DNA of 14,416 nt from Sporichthyaceae bacterium (GTDB taxonomy: Bacteria; Actinomycetota; Actinomycetes; JACCYY01): NCBI GenBank assembly GCA_013696235.1, contig JACCYY010000008.1:1-14416 (forward strand), read 5' to 3'. The notes below the pieces were generated by a model. It searched no databases. It saw only the letters and a list, made by a program, of their open reading frames with translations, and was not told the origin of the DNA. Below are positions 1 to 10,669 of this stretch, one piece after another. How positions within the stretch are numbered: position 1 is the stretch's first letter; every line of letters starts with the position of its first letter. A program made the position numbers and the translations under genes.

Positions 1-870
1 CACCGGGACCCCGCCGTCGAGGGCGGCTGGGCCCGGCTGGTCGAGGCGTGCCGCGAGTGGGACGGGCCGTCGATCATCTCGCAGGAGCTCTTCAGCCCCG
101 CAAGTCCCGAGCAGGTCGACACCGCGATTGCCGACCTCGCGTTCGCCGACGTGCATCTGGTCTACACCGCTCGGATGCTCGCCCTGCAGATCCCGGCGGC
201 CTGGCAGGAGGATCTGCGAAACCGGTTCAGTCCGAGACTCGACGAGTTCGTCGCAGCAGTCCGCCACCCTGACCAAGACAGGCAGGGTCTCGGCCGGATG
301 TTCTGGTCCATGCAGGATGCGACAGAGGTGCTGCGGCGATGGGGTCGAGATCTCCCGCGGGACCGGGTTCACGTCATCACAGTGCCCGGTCGCGCGAACC
401 CGCCCGACCTTCTGTGGCGCAGGTTCGCCACTGTCGTCGGGTTGGACCCCGACGCGTTCGACATCGATGGGTCGTACCAGAACTCCTCGCTCGGCGCCGC
501 CGAGGCCGCTGTGCTGCAGCGTCTCAACCTCGCGCTGAACGAGGAGATCGGATGGCCCCTCTACGGCGAGATGATCAAGCATCACCTCGCCGAGACGCTC
601 GCCGGGCGGCCCGGGTCGACCCGCATCCAGCTCGGGCGGGATGACGCGGCCTGGGCGGCTGAGCGCGGCGAGGAGATCATCGTCGGCCTCCGGAAGGCCG
701 GGTACGACGTGGCGGGCTCGCTCGACGAGCTCCGTTCGGCGCCGCCTTCCCCCGATGCGCCACCCGACGCACCGCAGGCGCCGGTGGAGGAGCAGCTCGA
801 CGTAGCCGTGGAGGCGATCGCCGCTTTGCTGCTGCGGATCTCCCGGCTGCGGAGGGGGGTCCGGCAATGA
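1..870 (+). CDS. Sulfotransferase-fold protein, array member 1 (5' end cut off)
   Basis: The reading frame is open from the first base of the window, so the N-terminus and the nucleotide-binding loop lie outside; 289 residues are visible. It aligns by eye with the four following genes: S-Q-E-L-F at visible residues 27-31, an R-M-L-A-L-Q-I-P-A-A-W-Q block from residue 58, an L-W-R-R-F-A-x-x-V-G-L-D-P-D block, and N-S-S-L-G followed by L-Q-R-L-N. The C-terminal end carries the paralogues' G-[YF]-D-[VI]-x-G-[SD]-x-[DE]-[DE]-L pattern. In PAPS-dependent sulfotransferases an Arg and a Ser eight residues later bind the 3'-phosphate; here the Arg is present but the Ser position is Ala (A66), and the usual R-D-L-A-R has become R-M-L-A-L. 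It may have reduced or changed cofactor binding. The stop overlaps the next start (ATGA, 867-870). Family assignment rests mainly on its paralogues. Confidence 0.8.
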   Translation, partial: HRDPAVEGGWARLVEACREWDGPSIISQELFSPASPEQVDTAIADLAFADVHLVYTARMLALQIPAAWQEDLRNRFSPRLDEFVAAVRHPDQDRQGLGRMFWSMQDATEVLRRWGRDLPRDRVHVITVPGRANPPDLLWRRFATVVGLDPDAFDIDGSYQNSSLGAAEAAVLQRLNLALNEEIGWPLYGEMIKHHLAETLAGRPGSTRIQLGRDDAAWAAERGEEIIVGLRKAGYDVAGSLDELRSAPPSPDAPPDAPQAPVEEQLDVAVEAIAALLLRISRLRRGVRQ

Positions 871-1958
871 ACGGGGGACCGCCGAGGATCTTCCTGCACA
901 TCGGGACGATGAAGAGTGGGACCTCCTACGTCCAAGGAATGCTCTGGCGCAGTCGGGTGGAACTCCGGGCCGGAGGGGTGCTCTACCCGGGCGAGGCGAG
1001 CTGGCTGGAGCAGGTGGAGGCGGTGCGCGACGCGATCGGCGTCGGCGGGCCTGAGCGGCGACCGGTCCAGGTCGGTGCCTGGCACGAGCTGACCCAGCAG
1101 CTTCTCGGCTGGTCCGGGCCAGTCGCAATCGTGTCGATGGAGCTGCTGAGCTTCGCCGGCAGGTCGAAGGTGGGCGAGATCGTCGAGTCCCTGCGGCCCG
1201 CCGAGGTCCACGCCGTCATCACCGCCCGCGACCTTGCTCGGGTGATCCCGTCGGCCTGGCAGGAATCGACCCAGAACCGCCAGACCTGGACCTGGCCCGA
1301 CTATCTCGCTTCCCTCACCGGCGACGGCACGCAGGAGCCCACGGCGTACCGGCGTTTCTGGAAGCACCACGACCTCGCCGTGATCGCCGACCATTGGGCG
1401 GCGGCGATCGGTGCGCAGAACGTCCACCTCGTGACGGTCGCGCCGGCCGGCGGTCCGCGCGACCAGCTCTGGCGTCGGTTCGCGACTGCCGTCGGGCTGG
1501 ACGCCGACCGCTACGTCGTCCCGGACGCCGTCCGGGGCAATCCCGCGGTCGGCGCGGCGTCCGCCGAGTTCCTCCGGCGGCTCAACGAGGGACTCATCGA
1601 CCTCGATCCAACGGCGTATGAGCGGCTGGTGAAGAAGTTCCTGGCAAAGCAGACGCTCGCCCACCGCACGGACGAGCCGCGCCTGGCACTCCCGGCGCGC
1701 TACCAACCTTGGGTTCTCGCCCGAGCCGCGACGATGGTCGAACAACTCAGGACCAGCGGGATCGACATCGTCGGCGACCTCGAGGACCTGCGACCGAGGT
1801 TCGACGGTGACGCCTCCGATCCCGACGCCGTGACTGAGCGAGAGGTCGCCGGCGCCGCAGTCCATGCCGCGCACGCACTTGTGCTCGAGCTCGCGGCCGA
1901 GCATGCCGACGGCGGCGGCGCACGGCGACCGCGGTCAAGGCGGGGCAGGCGCGGATGA
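867..1958 (+). CDS. Sulfotransferase-fold protein, array member 2
   Basis: This 363-residue cytoplasmic protein, with no signal peptide or membrane segment, begins with an H-I-G-T-M-K-S-G-T-S loop at residues 11-20. That matches the P-loop-like 5'-phosphosulfate site of PAPS-dependent sulfotransferases, with K16 as the expected cofactor lysine. R121 and S129 are eight residues apart, as in the classical 3'-phosphate site. E92 in S-M-E-L-L-S is conserved across the array and is a candidate catalytic base (inference). The L-W-R-R-F-A and R-R-L-N blocks follow. The last dozen residues are a basic tail rich in Arg. The ATG overlaps the upstream stop and has a strong GGAGGGGGG ribosome site at 851-859, seven bases away. 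The likely role is transfer of sulfate from PAPS to a glycan made by the downstream genes. The acceptor cannot be read from the sequence; a non-sulfating relative of this fold is possible. Confidence 0.82.
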   Translation: MNGGPPRIFLHIGTMKSGTSYVQGMLWRSRVELRAGGVLYPGEASWLEQVEAVRDAIGVGGPERRPVQVGAWHELTQQLLGWSGPVAIVSMELLSFAGRSKVGEIVESLRPAEVHAVITARDLARVIPSAWQESTQNRQTWTWPDYLASLTGDGTQEPTAYRRFWKHHDLAVIADHWAAAIGAQNVHLVTVAPAGGPRDQLWRRFATAVGLDADRYVVPDAVRGNPAVGAASAEFLRRLNEGLIDLDPTAYERLVKKFLAKQTLAHRTDEPRLALPARYQPWVLARAATMVEQLRTSGIDIVGDLEDLRPRFDGDASDPDAVTEREVAGAAVHAAHALVLELAAEHADGGGARRPRSRRGRRG

Positions 1959-3133
1959 CGAGCCCACGGCCCACGGCGCGCGCTCCCCGCACGCATCGCG
2001 ACGGCGTGCAACGGGTCTTTCTCCACATCGGCGCACCCAAGACGGGCTCCACCTACCTCCAACAAGCCCTGTGGCGCAACCGTGCGGCGCTCGCCGAGGG
2101 CGGCGTGTGCTATCCGCTGGACAGCGAGCACGCTCACTTCGCCGCCGCCCTCGACGTCTCGCGCCGTCCCTGGGGCGGCTCGTGGAACCCGGAGTGGGAC
2201 GGCGCGTGGGACCGCGTCTGCGGCAACATCCGCACGTCGACCGGACACCTGGCCGTCTTCTCCGACGAGCTGTTCGGTCTCGCCTCGCCGGCGCAGGCCG
2301 CCGCTGCGGTGCGCTCCCTCCGGCCGGCCGAGGTCCACCTCGTCTTCACGGCGCGCGATCTCGCCCGGCAGATATCAGCCGACTGGCAGGAGCAGATCAA
2401 GCACCGTCACACCGTTCCGTTCCGACGATTCGTAGACGACCTGGTCCGATGCGGGATCGACGCGCCGGAGCCATTCGGCGAGCTCTTCTGGGGTCTGCAC
2501 GACCCCGTCTACGTGCTGGACAAGTGGTGCGACGCAGTACCGCCGGAGCGCATCCACCTGATCACCGGTCCCCGCTCGACCGCACCGCGCGAGCTGCTCT
2601 GGCGGCGGTTCGCCACCACAGTCGGGATCGACCCGGACGCGTACGACGTCGAGGTCGACCTGGACAACCGTACGATGGGACTCGTCGAGGCCGAGTTCTT
2701 CCGGCGCTTCAACCTGGCCACGCGCGAACAGATGAGTCGTCACCATGGTCCTGTCCTCAACCGCGTGCTCGGCCAGGCGATCTTGTCCCGGCGCCCCGGC
2801 TCCCAGCCGATCCGGCTTCCGGCCGAGCACGCCGAGTGGGCACGGCAACGTTCGGCGCTGATGCGAGACGAACTGATTGCGCGCGGGTTCGACATCGTCG
2901 GCGACACGGACGAGCTCATCCCGCAGCAAGACGACGCGGTTCCGCAGGAAGACCCGGAGAAGTTCCCGCCCAGCGCGATCAACGCGGTCGCGTACGACGC
3001 AGTCGCCGGCCTGGTCGACCAGGTGGTGTCGCTTCGCGGTCGCGCCCGGAACCTCGCCGCCTGGATCGAGGACCGAGAACGGGGCGCGGTCGACCGGCTC
3101 GACAAGATGCACCGAGGAGATGAGCCCAGATGA
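1955..3133 (+). CDS. Sulfotransferase-fold protein, array member 3
   Basis: This is a 392-residue paralogue of its neighbours. A basic, Pro/Arg-rich leader of about 20 residues precedes the H-I-G-A-P-K-T-G-S-T loop at residues 24-33. S-D-E-L-F follows at 103-107 and R-D-L-A-R-Q-I-S-A-D-W from residue 134. The Ser of the 3'-phosphate motif sits at +7 (S141) and the +8 position is Ala (A142), unlike members 2, 4 and 5. The L-W-R-R-F-A-T-T-V-G-I-D-P-D block and a D-N-R-T-M-G ... F-R-R-F-N segment match the family's C-terminal half. By eye it is closest to member 1: they share E-L-F, A-S-P-x-Q and V-H-L-V-[FY]-T-A-R. The start was chosen for its ATGA overlap; the ribosome site is weak (GGGG at 1942-1945), and a GTG at 2006 is an alternative. 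Sulfotransfer to a glycan is inferred. Confidence 0.8.
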   Translation: MTSPRPTARAPRTHRDGVQRVFLHIGAPKTGSTYLQQALWRNRAALAEGGVCYPLDSEHAHFAAALDVSRRPWGGSWNPEWDGAWDRVCGNIRTSTGHLAVFSDELFGLASPAQAAAAVRSLRPAEVHLVFTARDLARQISADWQEQIKHRHTVPFRRFVDDLVRCGIDAPEPFGELFWGLHDPVYVLDKWCDAVPPERIHLITGPRSTAPRELLWRRFATTVGIDPDAYDVEVDLDNRTMGLVEAEFFRRFNLATREQMSRHHGPVLNRVLGQAILSRRPGSQPIRLPAEHAEWARQRSALMRDELIARGFDIVGDTDELIPQQDDAVPQEDPEKFPPSAINAVAYDAVAGLVDQVVSLRGRARNLAAWIEDRERGAVDRLDKMHRGDEPR

Positions 3134-4389
3134 TCGACGAACCGACCGTCGATGACCGCCCGCCGGGTGGCAACCGGGCGGTCTATCTCCACATCGGCAC
3201 GCTGAAGACGGGCACCTCGTTCATCCAGTCGGTCCTGCTGCGCAACGTCGACCGGCTCCACCATGACGGGATCCTCTTCCCGATCGACCAGACCCGGTGG
3301 GCACTGCAGGTTCGAGCGGTCCGCGACGTGCTCGACCGCAAGGGACAGACGCCGGTCCGCGGCGACTGGGACAGGCTGGTCGCCCAGATCACCGAGTGGC
3401 CTGGCCGCGCCTCCGTCGTGTCCATGGAGTTCCTCAGTCTTGCCACCACCGCGCAGGTGGAGACGATCGTCGGATCGCTGCAAGCAGTGGACGTCCACGT
3501 CGTGCTGACGCTGCGCGATCTCGCCCGGGTCCTGCCGTCGGCCTGGCAGTCGATGATCAAGCAGGGCAGACCATGGTCGTTCGAGGAGTTCGTCGCCGGC
3601 GTCACTGCCGACGATCCGAGGTCCAATGAACCGGGTCAACGGTTCTGGCTGCACCACGACGCGGTCACCATCGCCGAGCGGTGGCTCGCCGCGGTCGGTC
3701 CGACGCGGCTGCACGTCGTGACGGTCCCTCCGTCGTCAAGGCCACCGTCACTGCTGTGGCAGAGGTTCTGTGAGGTCCTCGCCCTGGATGGCGACGCGTA
3801 TGACATCACCCAGGACCAGAAAAGCAACTTCTCCCTCAGCTACAGCGACACCGAGTTGCTGCGACAGGTGAACGTCGAGCTCGCGACGATGCCCAAACGG
3901 GACCACAAGCGATGGGCGACCCGGTTCCTCGCCAACCGCGTCCTGCGGGCCGCGTCGAGCGAGGACATCGCCGACGACCGACCGGAGGTCGACGATGCAA
4001 CCAGGGATTGGGCGGTCCGACGGAGCGAGCTCTTGATCGAGGCACTGCGAGCGCTCGACCTCCACGTCGTGGGTGACCTCGAGGAGCTGCTCCCCCAGCC
4101 GCAGTCGAGCGACCGGGCAACGGCCGGCACGAAGATCGTCTACCCGGACCGCGCAGCGTACGTCCTCGCGTCCATGATCCGGAAGCTGGTCGAGATCGAG
4201 AGCGACAGGTCGGCCCGATCGACGGGCCAGGTCGCGACAGCGCCACTCCGACGCCGTCACAGACCCGGCGGCACCAGGCCGGCCGGCGACGGTGCATCTG
4301 ATGACCATGACGACGATGAAGACGACTTCTACGACCAGGAGGCGATCGACGAGGACCGTCCGCGACGGCCAGGAGAGCGGTCGCGGTGA
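3130..4389 (+). CDS. Sulfotransferase-fold protein, array member 4, with acidic tail
   Basis: At 419 residues this is the longest of the complete array members. H-I-G-T-L-K-T-G-T-S lies at residues 21-30 (K26), S-M-E-F-L-S at 98-103 (E100), and R129 with S137 give the canonical Arg-plus-eight-Ser 3'-phosphate pair. The later D-Q-K-S-N-F-S-L-S-Y and T-E-L-L-R-Q-V-N segment is almost the same as in member 5, so these two look like the most recent duplicates. After about residue 385 a linker leads to a very acidic patch (D-D-H-D-D-D-E-D-D) followed by a short Arg-rich end; the other members lack this. The start overlaps the previous stop (ATGA) and has GAGGAGA at 3114-3120, nine bases upstream. 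Cytoplasmic PAPS-dependent modification of the locus polysaccharide is inferred; the acidic tail might mediate protein contacts. Confidence 0.82.
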   Translation: MIDEPTVDDRPPGGNRAVYLHIGTLKTGTSFIQSVLLRNVDRLHHDGILFPIDQTRWALQVRAVRDVLDRKGQTPVRGDWDRLVAQITEWPGRASVVSMEFLSLATTAQVETIVGSLQAVDVHVVLTLRDLARVLPSAWQSMIKQGRPWSFEEFVAGVTADDPRSNEPGQRFWLHHDAVTIAERWLAAVGPTRLHVVTVPPSSRPPSLLWQRFCEVLALDGDAYDITQDQKSNFSLSYSDTELLRQVNVELATMPKRDHKRWATRFLANRVLRAASSEDIADDRPEVDDATRDWAVRRSELLIEALRALDLHVVGDLEELLPQPQSSDRATAGTKIVYPDRAAYVLASMIRKLVEIESDRSARSTGQVATAPLRRRHRPGGTRPAGDGASDDHDDDEDDFYDQEAIDEDRPRRPGERSR

Positions 4390-5510
4390 GCGTCGATCTC
4401 CCCGGCGTCGCAGACGTCTACCTGCACATCGGCACCATGAAGACCGGGACCTCCTATCTCCAGCAGGTGCTCGAGAGTCATCCCGAACAGCTCGCGGAGG
4501 AGGGCGTGCTCTACGTCAACCGGGGCCGCGACGCCGCCGGGGCGGTGCGGGACGTGCTGAGCCTGTCGAACCGACAACGCAACGTCGCCGGTGCGTGGGA
4601 GCGGATGGTCGGGCGGACCCATGCCTGGCCGGGCCGAGCGGTCGTGATCTCCAGCGAGCTGCTGAGCTTCGCCGACGACGCGACCGCCGAACGCGTGGTG
4701 GAGTCTCTCCGGCCGGCTCGGGTCACCGTGCTCGTGACCGCCCGCGACCTGGCCCGGTTGCTCCCCTCGGCGTGGCAGAACAAGATCAAGCACGGGCGCA
4801 GCTGGTCGCTGCACACGTATCTCGAGGCGGTGATGGCCGCTGACGCGGACCCCCGTGGTTCCGGGCGCAGCTTCTGGCATCACCATGACCTCGGGCAGAT
4901 CGTCGGTCGCTGGGTGCGCGCCGCCAGCGCGGCGGATGTGGTCGTCATCCCGGTCCCGCCGGACGGTTCGGAGCCCCGCTTGCTCTGGCGACGGTTCGCC
5001 GAGGTCATCGGGCTCAACGTCGACGCGTACGAGACGAACCAGGACCAGCGGAGCAACTTCTCGCTCGGGTACCCCGAGACCGAGCTGCTGCGGAGCGTCA
5101 ACCGCGAGCTCAAGACGACGTTCGACAGCGAGACCCACCGGCAGTACGTGCTCAAATACCTGGCGAACGAGGTGCTCCGCCCGGACCCGTCGTCCGGCGC
5201 CGTGCCGGACCGCGCGGTTCTCCCCCCAGCTGTCTACGACTGGGCGGTCGTGCGCAGTCGCGAGCTCGCCGACGAGGTGGTCGCGCTCGGCGTGCGGGTT
5301 CAGGGGGACATTGACGATCTGGTACCGATCCTCCTCACGGATGAGGAGCGAGCCACCGTGGCTACCGACACGAACGGGGAGCTTCCGGCCTGGGCGGTGC
5401 GCTTGGTGACCACGCTCGTGACTCGGCTCGCCGAGGCCGAGTCGTCGGCTCCGCAAGATTCGGCTGGTCCACGTCAGCGGAGGGCTCGGCCGGCCGGGCC
5501 GGAGGCATGA
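4386..5510 (+). CDS. Sulfotransferase-fold protein, array member 5
   Basis: This 374-residue paralogue starts with GTG in a GTGA overlap with the previous stop; AGGAG at 4371-4375 is a plausible ribosome site. The cofactor loop H-I-G-T-M-K-T-G-T-S is at residues 14-23 (K19). S-S-E-L-L-S is at 90-95 (E91), and R120 with S128 form the canonical 3'-phosphate pair within R-D-L-A-R-L-L-P-S-A-W. F-W-H-H-H-D, L-W-R-R-F-A-E-V-I-G-L and S-N-F-S-L-G-Y ... E-L-L-R-S-V-N complete the family pattern and pair it with member 4. The C-terminus is a short Arg/Pro-rich tail. Its stop overlaps the start of the galactofuranosyltransferase-like gene, so it is probably translated with the glycan-polymerising genes. 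That is the main reason for assigning a polysaccharide-modifying role (inference). Confidence 0.82.
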   Translation: MSVDLPGVADVYLHIGTMKTGTSYLQQVLESHPEQLAEEGVLYVNRGRDAAGAVRDVLSLSNRQRNVAGAWERMVGRTHAWPGRAVVISSELLSFADDATAERVVESLRPARVTVLVTARDLARLLPSAWQNKIKHGRSWSLHTYLEAVMAADADPRGSGRSFWHHHDLGQIVGRWVRAASAADVVVIPVPPDGSEPRLLWRRFAEVIGLNVDAYETNQDQRSNFSLGYPETELLRSVNRELKTTFDSETHRQYVLKYLANEVLRPDPSSGAVPDRAVLPPAVYDWAVVRSRELADEVVALGVRVQGDIDDLVPILLTDEERATVATDTNGELPAWAVRLVTTLVTRLAEAESSAPQDSAGPRQRRARPAGPEA

Positions 5511-6445
5511 CGCGGTATCCCGGCGCACGTCCGCCGGGCGCGTTGAAGGTGATCGCGGTGGTCGTCTCGTTCAACCGTCGCGATCTCGTTCTCGAGGTGC
5601 TCGGCGCCATCGCCGCGCAGACCCGACCACCGGACCACGTCGTCGTGGTGGACAACGCGTCGGGCGACGGCAGCGCGCGTGCGGTCCGGTCGGCCTTTCC
5701 GCAGGTCGAGGTGATCCAGCTCGGGCGGAACGTCGGAGGCGCGGGCGGGTTCGCACTCGGGCTCTCGCGCTCGCTCGACGAAGGTGCTGACGCGGTCTGG
5801 CTGCTCGACGATGACGCCGTCCCGAACCCTGACGCGCTCGGCGCGCTGGTCCGGGCCTGGACCTCGTACGACGGGGCACCGCCGGCGGCCGTGGCGAGCC
5901 GAGTCGTCTGGGTCGACGGCACGGAGCACCGGATGAACATCCCGCGGCGCCGACGAGGGGGGTCAGCGAACCAGGCGCTGCGAGCGCGTGCCGTCGGCTG
6001 TGAGCCGATCCGCTCGGCCTCGTTCTGCTCGATCCTGCTCGATGGTGACGCTGCACGGCAGGAGGCTGCCCCGATCGCCGACTACTTCCTCTGGAACGAC
6101 GATTTCGAATACACCGCCCGACTGCTGCGACGGCGGACCGGGCTGCTCGCCCCGGCAAGCGTTGTCGTGCACAAGACGGTGGACCACTACAACAGCGGCA
6201 GCAACCCCGGACCGCGCTTCTTCTACGACGTCCGCAACATGGTGTGGATGCTCGGGCGCAGCGCAGCCCTCTCCCCGTCGGAGCGCGCGTTCTTCGCGAT
6301 CGTCACATCCCGGCGGGTGGTGCGGACGATCGCCCGCTCGGCCAACCGTGCCACACTGGTGCGCCAGCTCCTCCGCGGATTGCGGGCTGGCCTGGTGTCC
6401 GGTCCGCGCCCCACCGAGGAAGTCCTCGCAACGGTACGGCGCTAG
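5507..6445 (+). CDS. glfT1: GT2 glycosyltransferase, GlfT1-like galactofuranosyltransferase
   Basis: The 312-residue protein has a GT-A fold pattern: V-V-S-F-N-R-R-D near residue 20, V-D-N-A-S at 48-52 (D49) for nucleotide binding, and N-V-G-G-A-G-G-F-A-L-G at 75-85. L-L-D-D-D lies at 99-103, where the Asp triplet would bind metal and UDP, and W-N-D-D-F-E-Y at 196-202 resembles the GlfT2 W-D-D-A-D catalytic site. Length and the G-G-A-G-G-F-A-L-G to D-D-D spacing resemble mycobacterial GlfT1 (about 304 residues), which adds the first galactofuranose residues to the lipid-linked primer of galactan. The sugar specificity is inferred from that likeness and from the neighbouring glf and glfT2. The ATG overlaps the upstream stop; GGAGG lies only one base before it, so translational coupling probably decides the start. 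TTG 5543 or GTG 5549 are alternatives. Confidence 0.75.
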   Translation: MTRYPGARPPGALKVIAVVVSFNRRDLVLEVLGAIAAQTRPPDHVVVVDNASGDGSARAVRSAFPQVEVIQLGRNVGGAGGFALGLSRSLDEGADAVWLLDDDAVPNPDALGALVRAWTSYDGAPPAAVASRVVWVDGTEHRMNIPRRRRGGSANQALRARAVGCEPIRSASFCSILLDGDAARQEAAPIADYFLWNDDFEYTARLLRRRTGLLAPASVVVHKTVDHYNSGSNPGPRFFYDVRNMVWMLGRSAALSPSERAFFAIVTSRRVVRTIARSANRATLVRQLLRGLRAGLVSGPRPTEEVLATVRR

Positions 6446-9710
<3,265 letters not shown>

Positions 9711-9711
<1 letters not shown>

Positions 9712-9746
9712 TGAGGCATTCTCGTCGGTTGGACATCCGCGGGTGA
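9711..9746 (+). CDS. Possible 11-residue coupling micro-ORF before wzm
   Basis: The frame encodes M-R-H-S-R-R-L-D-I-R-G. Its ATG shares one base with the glfT2 stop (TGATG, 9709-9713) and its stop overlaps the wzm GTG (GTGA, 9743-9746). It has the best ribosome site in the area. No other start codon in the wzm frame lies between the two genes. It may act as a leader whose translation carries ribosomes into wzm; whether the peptide itself matters is unknown. It could also be a chance frame, as it is very short and strongly basic in composition. Confidence 0.35.
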
Positions 9747-10666
9747 CCACGCTCGACACCCGGACTGAGATCGAGTCCGACGACCTGGCGACCGGCGGCA
9801 AGCACCGGTTGCACGAGCCCGGCGGCCGGGGTGGCCTGATCGAGGTCGTCCGCCACCGCACGGTGCTCTCCATGCTCGCCCGCAGAGACGTCCGGATGCG
9901 CTACCGGTACTCCTCGCTGGGGTTCGCGTGGGCGTACGTCAAGCCGACGATCCAGTTCCTGGTCTACTACTTCATCATCGGTGTCGTCCTGGGGCTCGAG
10001 CGGCGGGTCGAGAACTTCGCCGTCTACGTGTTCTCCGGTCTGTGCCTGCTGTTCTTCTTCAACGAGACGATCGGCAACGCCACTCGCTCGATCGTCAAGA
10101 ATCGCGCGATCGTGAAGAAGATCTGGCTGCCTCGGCAGGTGTTCCCGATCGCCGGTGTCATCGTCGCCGCCAGCCGCTTCGTGCCGCAGTTCTTGATCCT
10201 CATGATCGGCGCGACCGCGACCGGCTGGTACTTCACCTGGACCGGGCTGGCCGCGGCCGTCGCCGGGGTGGGGGTCGTCGTCGTCTGGGGTCTCGCGCTG
10301 GGCCTCCTGCTGTCCGCAGTGAACGTGTACCTGCGGGAGGTCCAGAACTTCCTGGAGCTCACCGGCTTCCTCACGCACTGGTTGACGCCGATGATCAAGC
10401 CGTGGACCCTCGTGGCGAGCCGTCTGGTCCCGGACTTGGGGCTGGCTGGTGTCATGCTCTTGACCGCCTACCTCTGGAACCCGCTCACCACGGCCGTGGA
10501 GTTGTTCCACCTCGCCTTCTGGTCACCGACCGTGGACTACTACTTCGAGCTCTCGCCGTACCTGTGGACACGCGCGTACGTGTTCTTCGGACTCGGCGTC
10601 GTCGTCCTGGCCGGCTCCCAGTGGTTGTTCAAGCGCCTGCAGGTTCGATTCGCCGAGGAGCTCTGA
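9743..10666 (+). CDS. wzm: ABC-2 type polysaccharide export permease (Wzm/TagG family)
   Basis: This 307-residue integral membrane protein should form, as a dimer, the channel that moves lipid-linked polysaccharide across the cytoplasmic membrane. A soluble N-terminus of about 50 residues ends in the family-typical R-M-R-Y-R-Y-S-S-L-G-F-A-W segment (about 51-63). About six hydrophobic spans follow, near residues 66-84, 92-108, 136-160, 168-192, 232-250 and 278-297. A charged K-N-R-A-I-V-K-K-I-W-L-P loop between spans two and three is characteristic of these permeases. The GTG start overlaps the micro-ORF stop; translation probably depends on coupling. The next gene encodes its ATPase three bases downstream. 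The substrate is most likely the galactofuran made by glfT1 and glfT2 (inference from context). Confidence 0.9.
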   Translation: MTTLDTRTEIESDDLATGGKHRLHEPGGRGGLIEVVRHRTVLSMLARRDVRMRYRYSSLGFAWAYVKPTIQFLVYYFIIGVVLGLERRVENFAVYVFSGLCLLFFFNETIGNATRSIVKNRAIVKKIWLPRQVFPIAGVIVAASRFVPQFLILMIGATATGWYFTWTGLAAAVAGVGVVVVWGLALGLLLSAVNVYLREVQNFLELTGFLTHWLTPMIKPWTLVASRLVPDLGLAGVMLLTAYLWNPLTTAVELFHLAFWSPTVDYYFELSPYLWTRAYVFFGLGVVVLAGSQWLFKRLQVRFAEEL

Positions 10667-10669
10667 ACC

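Noticed and set aside
582..1904. Long minus-strand open frame opposite array members 1 and 2
   Set aside because: It mirrors the codon pattern of the plus-strand sulfotransferase-like genes and shows no domain; long antisense frames are common in high-GC DNA.
1864..3123. Long plus-strand open frame overlapping array member 3 in another frame
   Set aside because: Composition is Arg/Pro/Ala-rich with no motif, while the other frame holds clear paralogue motifs.
4290..4345. Thr/Met-rich low-complexity frame over the GAC/GAT-rich end of array member 4
   Set aside because: It is the out-of-frame reading of the acidic tail, not a separate gene.
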